DNA from: CAVSWT01 sp963746735
GTDB taxonomy: Bacteria; Bacteroidota; Ignavibacteria; Ignavibacteriales; Ignavibacteriaceae
Assembly: GCA_963746735.1 (NCBI GenBank)
Contig: CAVVCO010000021.1
Span: 62,001-126,000, forward strand
Length of the DNA: 64,000 bases
Direction: 5' to 3'
Of this stretch, positions 27,995 through 36,538 are shown one piece after another. The notes beneath the pieces were generated by a model. It had not been told where the DNA came from. It ran no database searches and saw only the letters and a list, made by a program, of their open reading frames with translations. The first letter of the stretch is position 1. Each line of letters opens with the position of its first letter. The position numbers and the translations under genes were made by a program.

Positions 27995-30073
27995 TTAACG
28001 GATTACAGCAAATTTTGCAATTTGTTTTTCACCTGTAGTATTATCAGTAATTACAGCAATGTAAATACCACTTACTACTATTTGATTTGAAGAAGTTACC
28101 TGATACCAAAATTCGTCACCGCTTCCATTAGTATGCTCAATAGTTTTTATTAATTCGCCAAGCTCAGTGTAAATTTTTATAGTGCATTGTCCTGGTATAT
28201 TATAGAAGGCTATTCTATCTCCGGGGAATCTAACGTTGTTTCCGCCAGAAATATTAAATGGATTTGGAACAATCCTAATTTGATTGAGACTAGTACCTGC
28301 TTGTCTTTGCAGCCTTGCAGGGTCATATGTTTGAGTATAATATCTATCACTAATAAGTTTCCCGGCTGGTGTTCCTGGACCACCAGATTGATTTTCCCCA
28401 ACGGCAACTATATAGTAAAAATAATCAACTCCTCTAATTGGCGATACATCGTCATAACTTGTTTCCCCAGGCCCAGCTTCATAAATTAATTTATAGGCAC
28501 TGTCAACAAAAGTCTGGGCTCTATAAATTCTAAAACCTGAAATCGGAGTAGGATCAGAAGGGTCTACTGTCCATAATAAAGATATTTTATCCCCACCTGA
28601 ATTGACATCAAATGTTAACGGAGGATGAGGAGGCATTGGTAAAGTAAAACCTGATTGATAATTATCAATTGCTCTTCTGAAAGTCTGGAATAAAGAATCA
28701 CGGCCTTGCATTACAACTCTGTCTTTAGTTTCATCGTTGATTTGTTTACGCTTGTACATTCTGCCTGTTCTGACCTGTTCCTCCCTGCTTATGCCGGAAG
28801 CCGCTTCAGCCCAAACAATACGAACACTTTCTCCAGGAGCTAATGTGTAAGGCCCATATCCATTGGAGAATGATAGTCCTCCTGAAGTTCCTAAATCCGG
28901 TGGTGTTCGTTGAAGTGCATAATCGCCACTTGGTTCAACAACCTTTGCTTGTCTTGCTGTATGCCCTTTAGACATTAGACCATATTCCTGTGTCATTTGA
29001 TCTGCATTAAAAGCGTTTGCACCAGCTAAGAAAAGACCCTGATCGGAACTTTCGTAGGCTGTGGTAGAAGGTTGTGTTACATCATCCGAACTGTCAGAAG
29101 AAGATTTATCCGCATGTAAAGTAACAACACCTAAGAACTGAGAAGATCCTAATCTTCCCACAGTATCAGAAAGGTCAGGGAAATAAGGTTTTGCTATACT
29201 GGGTATTGCCCAAATTGGGCCACCGATGTTATCGTAAGCAACATCTTTTTCTGTGGTGAAACCATGCCATGAATATTGTGCCCTAAATTGTTCATTGCTC
29301 GGATCATTTGCTGAATTTTCTGCCCCGTCGCCTCTAGCATCATTCATAGTATTCTTTCCCCAACGGGTAGAGTTTCCTATTATGATATCTCCTTGTTCAC
29401 ATGGAGCTAACCTATAATTAAAATAAAAATAGAGACCCGTTAATGTTTGATTAGGTAGTTCAATATTATCATCGGCATTTACATTTCCCGTATTCGTAAA
29501 TGTATAATCTAAAACAATATAATTATCATTATACTGTTGGCCGAATTGAAAAATCTTTCTTTCAATTGTAACACCTAGTTGAGTATTTATTACATTGTCA
29601 ATCATTCTATCCCAAGGCATGTCCGGATTATAACTGTCAATCTCAACATTTTTTTTATATGAAAGATTACCATCCACAGAAACTGCCGTGGGTTTAAATT
29701 TACCAATCACTTCGAATTTCTTTGGATAAAAAGCAAAGAATGCTGGGTTACGCGGACCACAGGTTACAACTTTATATGGATAAAAATTTCCATTTTCGTC
29801 TGTAAAGTTGGTTGCGCCAATCCAAAAACCTTTTGCTGCTTGCATGTCTTGATAAGAATAAATTGCCGGCCACTGCATTCCATCCTGCTGAGTTTTTATG
29901 AAGCCTTGTTCTTCCAACTCAGACCCGATTTCAGAATACCAGTTGTTAAGTGAACCGACTGACATCCATGCATTTTTATATTGAGCGTTTGTTTCTGTTA
30001 ACATAACAAAAACGCTGACTATCAATATTAATGTTACAGATTTCATAAAATTTAAAGCATATTCAATTTTCAT
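27995..30073 (-). CDS. Large exported protein with FN3-like module and variant type IX-like C-terminus
   Basis: 692 residues. A signal peptide (cleaved near ETNAQ) is followed by a long domain I do not recognise (KNAWMSVGSLNNWYSEIGSE, GFWIGATNFTDENGNFYPYK). A fibronectin type III-like module lies near 500-580 (ISLLWTVDPSDPTPISGF), and the C-terminus (IRIVPNPFNISGG, VSGIYIAVITDNTTGE) is a shortened variant of the type IX sorting fold. The start at 30073 is supported by AGAGGA just upstream; a later ATG at 30046 lacks such a site. It directly follows the TonB receptor gene by 22 bases, which suggests a surface partner of that receptor. Confidence 0.72.
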   Translation of the reverse strand: MKIEYALNFMKSVTLILIVSVFVMLTETNAQYKNAWMSVGSLNNWYSEIGSELEEQGFIKTQQDGMQWPAIYSYQDMQAAKGFWIGATNFTDENGNFYPYKVVTCGPRNPAFFAFYPKKFEVIGKFKPTAVSVDGNLSYKKNVEIDSYNPDMPWDRMIDNVINTQLGVTIERKIFQFGQQYNDNYIVLDYTFTNTGNVNADDNIELPNQTLTGLYFYFNYRLAPCEQGDIIIGNSTRWGKNTMNDARGDGAENSANDPSNEQFRAQYSWHGFTTEKDVAYDNIGGPIWAIPSIAKPYFPDLSDTVGRLGSSQFLGVVTLHADKSSSDSSDDVTQPSTTAYESSDQGLFLAGANAFNADQMTQEYGLMSKGHTARQAKVVEPSGDYALQRTPPDLGTSGGLSFSNGYGPYTLAPGESVRIVWAEAASGISREEQVRTGRMYKRKQINDETKDRVVMQGRDSLFQTFRRAIDNYQSGFTLPMPPHPPLTFDVNSGGDKISLLWTVDPSDPTPISGFRIYRAQTFVDSAYKLIYEAGPGETSYDDVSPIRGVDYFYYIVAVGENQSGGPGTPAGKLISDRYYTQTYDPARLQRQAGTSLNQIRIVPNPFNISGGNNVRFPGDRIAFYNIPGQCTIKIYTELGELIKTIEHTNGSGDEFWYQVTSSNQIVVSGIYIAVITDNTTGEKQIAKFAVIR

Positions 30074-30095
30074 TAGATTCCTCTAATTGATTCTG

Positions 30096-33000
30096 TTATT
30101 CTAATTCAAAAGAAAATCTTAATCCCCAAAAAACATCTCTAGGATTTAAAAAAGTAAGATAACTTAAATTAGGCATGTCTATATAAGATTTATTTTTTGT
30201 CCATTCGTCTTTTTGAGCTTGGCTTGCATTAGGATCCCAAGGTATATAATCGCCTGTCCTATAATCGCCGGGCTTATCATTACCCGCTACAAAATCATAA
30301 CCAGATCCAAATTGTTTATATTGTTCTGGAAGATGCAGCGATTTCATATAATCATCATAATCATTTTGATCAGCAAAGCCGGCTCTATATGACATATATT
30401 TTGTATCAAGAAGATTATTAATATCCATAAAAATTTCAAATCGAGCCGGGCCAACATTGAACGCCTTGGAAAGTCTCATGTTAATATTGAAAAAATCAGA
30501 CCATTGTATATTGTTTTGATACCCAGGCGCTGTAGCCCCAGGACCGGTCCACGAGAAATAAGTCCCCGAATTCCAGGTAACCAATAAATTCATTCTAATA
30601 TCTTCTAAAAGATTTATTCCCCCAAGCTCTGGCCCAAAACCAATTGGGGTAAAGAAATCAATATTAGCTTTAGCATACGGTCTTGGAACAGGTTTATCTT
30701 GTTCAAAAGCAGATGTAGTACGTTCTACATCTCTTTGTAAGGCAGGATTTTCATAATAATATCGTAAGCCAAAATATCCATTTGAAGCGACACTATAAGT
30801 ATAGTTTACAAATCCTCTAACCCATTCACCACGATTTTTTTGTAATGTAATTTCAAATCCTCTAATATCTTCATAGTTATTAGGTTGGGGTACAGTATAT
30901 TCTACGGAATTATCCCTGCTTGTAAATGTGATTAACCTCGGTTGATCTTTAATATCTTTGTAATAACCAGCTACTCTAATTAATAACTGATCCAAAACAT
31001 TTTGTTCGTAACCAAGTTCGTATGCAACAGTCAAGGGAAGTGGATTATTTGGATCAGCTAACCTGGTAATTTGGTTATTGTTTGCATTTCTTCTAAGAAG
31101 AAAAAGATCTTCTGGAATTGGTAATTGCCTAAAATGTCCATAGTTAAAATATAATTTACTATCGACAGAAATTGGAAATGCAACTCCCAATCTTGGGCTC
31201 AAATTTAATTGTTTTTTAACTGGAGTTTTTGCAACTAATGTATCAATACCTAAAGATAAAGAACCTGATAAAGCCTTATCATAAGGTGTAAGATCATACC
31301 AATCACTGCCAGGGTCAGAATAGTCCACTCTTAAACCTAAATTTGCAACCATACCTTCAAATTCTAATTTGTCCTGAACATAAACTGCGGCTCTTTTTGG
31401 AAATGTATGCCATTTTGAAAATGAGTTACTAGTAGGCAGTGAAGGTTCCACCAATGCATAGTTTATATTATTATCAGTATAGTTAAATTCTACTCCTGCT
31501 TTAACATAATTAAAATTATCAACTTGACTGGCTATATCAAATTTTGCAGTATATGTGGCTAATTTACTTGAATCAATTGAATTGCTGTATCCAAGCCCCA
31601 TATTCATTGATGATCCAATACCATTGCTTAATCCACTTAAATATCCGAGGGGTGATTCATCAAAGAATAATCCTCCGAATTCATAAAGTTTAGCAGTATT
31701 TCTTGGGTCAGCTGGATTGGTGCTGTATTTTGAACTTACCCTATTAACGTAAACTTCATAAAAAGTACTTGAACTTAAAACTGTAGTAAGTTTTAATCCG
31801 AAAGAGGTTCGGTCAATTTGAGTTGGATCCCAATATTGATCTGCAAAAATCCTAGCATCTAAATAATTTGCTCCTGAACGTAAATCAATATTATCTGCAA
31901 TTGAGGCAGGTGATGTAAAAATTCCATTCGTACCATTTCTCGTACTGTTAGTTCCAGTTTGACGAGCAATAAGTCCATCAGCAGAAAGTTTCATACCATC
32001 AGCAATATCAGAAGTTAATTTCATTTGGTAATTATAATCTCTGTATGCATCATCAGACAATGGAATCAAATACATACTGCGAGATCTTCTGTAAGAAAAA
32101 GCAAATCGTAAATCACCCAATGGCCGACTAATAACCGGAACAGGGCCATTAAAACTCATATCCACATCATAATCTGGTTTGGTGATATCAAGCGTTCTTC
32201 TGTGCTGAAATAGAAAAAGCTTTTGTGCTGCTTCCGGGGTTAAGTCATTTGTGGGATCACCATCAGAAGCCAATTCTTCGGAAACTTTATTCCAGCCTCT
32301 GAATAATTGGTATTGCCTCTGAGTGTAGTCATCCCAACTACCGTTTTTAGTTCCAACAAATGCAACTGCCGGATCAATGTAAGGTCTAATCCAATAAGAA
32401 TTTGGAGAATTTGGAGAGTCACCAAAATGTTTTTGAGCGGGAGGACTATATCTGCCAAGAAAGGAGAAATTGTATTTATTTTTTTTTCCTTCTTTGGTTA
32501 CAACATTTACTAAGCCTGATCTTATATTTCCATATTCTGCATTGAAGCCGCCTGTCTGAACCTGAACTGCTTCCACAGAAGTAAGACTGATTCCTGTATA
32601 AGGCGTATTATCTCTTTCGTCTCTTAGATTTATTCCATTGAGTACAAAAGATGTTTGATCAGCATTATCCTGATAACCACCTCTCACGTTTAACTGCCCA
32701 CTCGAATTTAATTGTATACCGGCTTGTAGAGCAACTGCATTTTCTATACTTACAACCGGTAGTCTTTCGACCTCACTGAGGTTAAGATTTATCCTGCTTG
32801 AAGAAACATCATGCTGTACTATAGGTGTACTTGCAACGACAACAACTTCTTCAGTTTGAATTGTTTCCTCATTTAATTGCGCATCAACAATTGTAGTTTG
32901 ATCGATATTGACCTTAACACCAGTAACTAATTTGGAGGAAAAGCCTATACTCGAAATTTTAAGGTCATAGGTTCCTGGAGGAATATTAATTATATCATAT

Positions 33001-33176
33001 TTCCCATCTACACCAGTAGCAGCGCCTAAATTTGTGCCTTGGATTATTACGTTTGCTCCAATCAGAGGTTCATTATCTTTAGTGTTAGTAATTAATCCCG
33101 AAATTTTACCAGTCTGTGCTATTAGGAAGGAAGTTTGAATAATTGTCAAAAAAATAAAAAGTAAAAAACGTTTCAT
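30096..33176 (-). CDS. TonB-dependent receptor (large, SusC-like but without SusD)
   Basis: 1026 residues. A signal peptide (FLIAQ) is followed by a CarboxypepD_reg-like domain (20-110: GLITNTKDNEPLIGANVII, PGTYDLKISSIGFSSK), a plug domain (ERLPVVSIENAVALQAGIQ, LNVRGGY, GGFNAEYGNIRSGLVNVVT) and a long barrel ending DVFWGLRFSFELE. The final aromatic residue sits one position in from the end. The start has AGGAG 9 bases upstream. It is the first gene of a six-gene operon. The transported ligand is unknown, and there is no SusD partner. Confidence 0.88.
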   Translation of the reverse strand: MKRFLLFIFLTIIQTSFLIAQTGKISGLITNTKDNEPLIGANVIIQGTNLGAATGVDGKYDIINIPPGTYDLKISSIGFSSKLVTGVKVNIDQTTIVDAQLNEETIQTEEVVVVASTPIVQHDVSSSRINLNLSEVERLPVVSIENAVALQAGIQLNSSGQLNVRGGYQDNADQTSFVLNGINLRDERDNTPYTGISLTSVEAVQVQTGGFNAEYGNIRSGLVNVVTKEGKKNKYNFSFLGRYSPPAQKHFGDSPNSPNSYWIRPYIDPAVAFVGTKNGSWDDYTQRQYQLFRGWNKVSEELASDGDPTNDLTPEAAQKLFLFQHRRTLDITKPDYDVDMSFNGPVPVISRPLGDLRFAFSYRRSRSMYLIPLSDDAYRDYNYQMKLTSDIADGMKLSADGLIARQTGTNSTRNGTNGIFTSPASIADNIDLRSGANYLDARIFADQYWDPTQIDRTSFGLKLTTVLSSSTFYEVYVNRVSSKYSTNPADPRNTAKLYEFGGLFFDESPLGYLSGLSNGIGSSMNMGLGYSNSIDSSKLATYTAKFDIASQVDNFNYVKAGVEFNYTDNNINYALVEPSLPTSNSFSKWHTFPKRAAVYVQDKLEFEGMVANLGLRVDYSDPGSDWYDLTPYDKALSGSLSLGIDTLVAKTPVKKQLNLSPRLGVAFPISVDSKLYFNYGHFRQLPIPEDLFLLRRNANNNQITRLADPNNPLPLTVAYELGYEQNVLDQLLIRVAGYYKDIKDQPRLITFTSRDNSVEYTVPQPNNYEDIRGFEITLQKNRGEWVRGFVNYTYSVASNGYFGLRYYYENPALQRDVERTTSAFEQDKPVPRPYAKANIDFFTPIGFGPELGGINLLEDIRMNLLVTWNSGTYFSWTGPGATAPGYQNNIQWSDFFNINMRLSKAFNVGPARFEIFMDINNLLDTKYMSYRAGFADQNDYDDYMKSLHLPEQYKQFGSGYDFVAGNDKPGDYRTGDYIPWDPNASQAQKDEWTKNKSYIDMPNLSYLTFLNPRDVFWGLRFSFELE

Positions 33177-33225
33177 ACTTTCTAGCTCCTATTTACTGAG
33201 AAAGAATAAATGAGAAAAAAATCTA

Positions 33226-33281
33226 TTAGGAACATAAAATAGAAATGAACTATCAAAAAATTATATAAATTATGTTCCTAA
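33226..33281. promoter_or_regulatory. Perfect 12-bp inverted repeat upstream of the envelope operon
   Basis: TTAGGAACATAA (33226-33237) and TTATGTTCCTAA (33270-33281) are perfect inverted copies separated by 32 AT-rich bases, lying 50-105 bases upstream of the TonB receptor start. This looks like a paired operator (centre-to-centre 44 bp, close to four helical turns) or a leader-RNA stem. No T-tract follows, so it is not a terminator. Confidence 0.6.
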
Positions 33282-33353
33282 GTCAACTAATAAAAGTTAA
33301 ATAATTTAATTACTTATTTTTAAATGAAAGAATAATAAATTTATAGAATAAAT

Positions 33354-34316
33354 TTAAATTAAAAGCGTTCCATTTTTCATTATAATTTTATTATCCAGAT
33401 ATACCGTTGGTTTTTTAATTACACCGTCTAAATGCAACGGCACATTAACTGAGCCGCCCATTGTAATATTATTGCCTAATGCTATATGAACAGTCCCTAA
33501 AACTTTTTCATCTTCCAGTAAAATTCCACTTAGTTTTGCACTGTCGTTTGTACCTATTCCAAATTCCGCAATGTTTCTTGCTTGCTTTCCTACACTACCT
33601 AGTTGCTTTATCAGTTTCTTTGCGAGTACTCCGCCGGTAATTTTTGTTGCGTAACCTTTTTCAACTTTTATTTTCAGTTTAGTTTTTTTAATTAAACCTA
33701 ATCCAGCCATTGAACCATCAACTACAAAAACACCATTAGCAGTTCCTTCCACCGGGGCAAGAAAAGTTTCTCCGGTTGGCAGATTTCCGCTTTCCCCTTT
33801 TTTATGAAATAATCCTTTTGAAGCAATTGCTTTTCTTCCTTTTATATCAAAGGAAATATTTGTCCCGGCTGACGAGATTATTTTTATCCGGCTTCCCTTT
33901 TCTAAAATATTTTTCAAACGAATAGATAATTTTGAAATCTTTTTATAGTCAGCATTCAAACCACGAATCATAACTTCTTTTGTTATTCCAGGAAAAGTGG
34001 CAACACGTACTCCTTTAGCCGAAGCTTTTCTTCTTGCGTTTGTGTGGGTTAAAGATTTGGCTGTAGGACAAAATACAACGTCAAATTTTTGTATTAATTC
34101 TGCTACCTCATCCTGCGGTTCTTCCCCATTTATCTTGCCTGACTTCATTTCTACAAATAAAGATTTAAATCCTAAGTGAACAGCATTTTTATATAGTGAA
34201 TATCCAATCTCATTCTTTTCATCATCTGTAATTACTAAAATTTTTTCATTTTTTTTAGCGCCCATACAATCTTTAATAGCAATGATAGATGCTTTATCAA
34301 GTTTTGTTAATTTCAT
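33354..34316 (-). CDS. M29-family (aminopeptidase T-like) metallopeptidase
   Basis: 320 residues. The C-terminal half carries the M29 metal-site landmarks: EGTANGVFVVDGSM, then NIAEFGIGTNDSAKLSG with the glutamate, then EDEKVLGTVHIALGNN and PLHLDGVIKKPTVYLD with the metal-binding histidine and aspartate. The N-terminal half is the Rossmann-like domain of the family. The protein is somewhat short for M29 (often 360-410 residues). Cytoplasmic. Together with the two transporters at 35213 and 36539 it suggests peptide import and breakdown. Confidence 0.83.
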   Translation of the reverse strand: MKLTKLDKASIIAIKDCMGAKKNEKILVITDDEKNEIGYSLYKNAVHLGFKSLFVEMKSGKINGEEPQDEVAELIQKFDVVFCPTAKSLTHTNARRKASAKGVRVATFPGITKEVMIRGLNADYKKISKLSIRLKNILEKGSRIKIISSAGTNISFDIKGRKAIASKGLFHKKGESGNLPTGETFLAPVEGTANGVFVVDGSMAGLGLIKKTKLKIKVEKGYATKITGGVLAKKLIKQLGSVGKQARNIAEFGIGTNDSAKLSGILLEDEKVLGTVHIALGNNITMGGSVNVPLHLDGVIKKPTVYLDNKIIMKNGTLLI

Positions 34317-34363
34317 AATAAAATTTTTGTTTGAATTAAAAATGATAGTTATTGAGTGAACAT

Positions 34364-35128
34364 TTATAATGGGAAACCCAAATTCAATTGAACAACAGCA
34401 CTGAATCCGCCTGACTCAATAAAATTTTTCATAGGCACATTTGAATTTTCATTAACAGTTAATTTTGTACCGTCGGATTGCTGAAGTTCACTGATGGAAA
34501 AATCTGTATAACCAGCCAAGCCTTCCAGCGTAACATATTGGTCAATCACTGAAATAATAAAGCCTGTTCCAATTGAATAGCCCATCTTTGAAGAAGAATT
34601 TTTATATTCTAAAACAGAAGTCATCGGTCCCGGACTGTTCGTAGTATTCGTAAGTTTAGCCGAATTAAATAAAAGTGCGGCATCAATTACTTTCCAGCTG
34701 ATTCCGCCGGTTAACGCTGTTCCCAAATCAATTCCTACTCCCCAATTCTTGATGTCCACTTTATAAACTGTAGAAGTGCTGCCGTAGTTTGAATTAACCA
34801 AAGCGTTATGTTTCTCAGTTAATAATTGATAAAATCCTTTAGCGGTTAAAATGAAGCCGCGAATATCAGCCCTAAAAAAATTTATTCCAACTCGATAGCC
34901 CTGAGTTTTTCCAAATTTTGACATTGAAGTGGTTAGAGAATCTTGCCGGTTATCATTAAAATTTTGAATATAATCGTTTAACCCGGCAGGTTTATAAACT
35001 TGAAAACTGTATCCACCATAACCGCCAACAAATCCAAGACAGCCAAATCCAAACGATTGCGCAGAACTTGATTTTGAAAAAGTCAAAATCAAAACTAAAA
35101 ATAAGACCGTCAATTTTGTTATAAACAT
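34364..35128 (-). CDS. Exported protein of unknown function, probable outer-membrane barrel
   Basis: 254 residues. A signal peptide ends SSSAQ, then glycine- and aromatic-rich amphipathic strands run to the C-terminus (YGGYSFQVYKPAG, QGYRVGINFFRADIRGFI, GGFSAVVQLNLGFPL). No family recognised. It lies between the peptidase and transporter genes on the same strand, 47 bases before the M29 gene, but a functional link is only positional. Confidence 0.6.
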   Translation of the reverse strand: MFITKLTVLFLVLILTFSKSSSAQSFGFGCLGFVGGYGGYSFQVYKPAGLNDYIQNFNDNRQDSLTTSMSKFGKTQGYRVGINFFRADIRGFILTAKGFYQLLTEKHNALVNSNYGSTSTVYKVDIKNWGVGIDLGTALTGGISWKVIDAALLFNSAKLTNTTNSPGPMTSVLEYKNSSSKMGYSIGTGFIISVIDQYVTLEGLAGYTDFSISELQQSDGTKLTVNENSNVPMKNFIESGGFSAVVQLNLGFPL

Positions 35129-35212
35129 TCCAACACGAATTTGATAAGAATTAGTAATGAAATTACTAATAATCTAAGTTAAAAGTAACCATGAATTTAT
35201 TCACTATGTTTA

Positions 35213-36529
35213 TTAAAGGACTAGGTTAGTAATTTCCGGCTTATCTTTCATTCCTAATTCTAATCCATGTCCGCCAGGCCCTGTTTCCGACTTTCTAAGA
35301 AGATATGAAAAAATCAAACCTGAAATACCGAGAATAGAAAATATCCACATCCCAAGATTGTAGCCTCCCGGATTTGCTGCACTGGCCCCTGAATAATCAT
35401 TAGCCCAACCAATAATTAATGGGAAAAGCATCATCCCTATTTGTTGAATTACAGTCATAAGTGCATACCCGGAACCCAATCTTTTTTCCTCTACAATATA
35501 TGCAACAGCCGGCCACATCACTGCAGGAATCAATGAAAAAGCAACACCCATCATTATTACTGGTACATAAAGAGTGATATCGCTGTAAGCCATTATTAAA
35601 TAAACAGGAAGCAAAAGTATGGAGCCTATAGTCATTAACAATGCACGTTTACCGATGTAATCTACTAACAGTCCGATAATAGGTGTTGCAAACATCGCAG
35701 CTAAAGGTAAATTAGAAATCATCCACCCGGCTGACTCGCGTGATATGCTGCGGCTTTCCATAAAAAATTTGACAGCAAAATCTCTGAAAGGAAAAATAGC
35801 AGAATAGAAAGTAACGCATAAAAGCGTTATATACCAAAATGACTTATTAAATTTAAACAAGTCTTTTAAATTCAATTTATCTATAGAACCGCCTCGGCTT
35901 AGAATAAATTTCTTTTCTCCGGAAGACTCTATCATATAATAAATAAGTATCCCTGCAAATGATAAAATCCCGAATAGAGCAGCAATATATAACGGTTCTG
36001 AATAACCGTGGCTATATAGTCCGGGAAATATTGATGGAGAATTGTCAACTGTAAATGTTCCGCTTCTAGCAAGAAACAAATTAATGCCCATTGCAAAACT
36101 TAATACTTTCCCTTTAAACCATTTTGCAATAGCAACAGTAATTGCGACAATTAATGATTCAGAGCCTACCCCTAACAAAAATCTTCCGGCAAGCATTAAA
36201 TGTAATTCTGAAGAGAAAGCAACTATAAAACCTGAAATAGTACAGATTGAAGCAAAAAGAATAGCAGACTTTTTTGTCCCCCATTTATCAACCAGTATGC
36301 CGCCAAAAACTAATGAGAGTAATGCAGCAAAGCTATAAATAGAATATAGCTGGCCAATGTTAGAATCAGTGAAATGAAGATACTCTTTTAATTGATCAGC
36401 AACTAGCGAGATGGAATCATATACATAGTAGTTGCCGAACATCGCAATACTAAGAAACAAGAGAACCATCCACCTATAAAAAGCAGATGGTTCTTTCTTT
36501 TGAATCGTTTGATACTCGGTATTATTCAT
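35213..36529 (-). CDS. Major facilitator transporter, MFSD1-like
   Basis: 438 residues with about 12 predicted membrane helices. The MFS loop signature is GGILVDKWGTKKS after helix 2. RFLLGVGSESLIVAITVAIAK in helices 4-5 resembles the diagnostic GxGxESL region of the MFSD1 group, whose animal member carries dipeptides. It starts 9 bases downstream of an OPT oligopeptide transporter gene, which fits peptide handling, although amino-acid or organic-acid transport cannot be excluded. There are short soluble ends (start NNTEYQTIQKKEPSAFYR). Confidence 0.8.
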   Translation of the reverse strand: MNNTEYQTIQKKEPSAFYRWMVLLFLSIAMFGNYYVYDSISLVADQLKEYLHFTDSNIGQLYSIYSFAALLSLVFGGILVDKWGTKKSAILFASICTISGFIVAFSSELHLMLAGRFLLGVGSESLIVAITVAIAKWFKGKVLSFAMGINLFLARSGTFTVDNSPSIFPGLYSHGYSEPLYIAALFGILSFAGILIYYMIESSGEKKFILSRGGSIDKLNLKDLFKFNKSFWYITLLCVTFYSAIFPFRDFAVKFFMESRSISRESAGWMISNLPLAAMFATPIIGLLVDYIGKRALLMTIGSILLLPVYLIMAYSDITLYVPVIMMGVAFSLIPAVMWPAVAYIVEEKRLGSGYALMTVIQQIGMMLFPLIIGWANDYSGASAANPGGYNLGMWIFSILGISGLIFSYLLRKSETGPGGHGLELGMKDKPEITNLVL

Positions 36530-36538
36530 GCTTAGACT

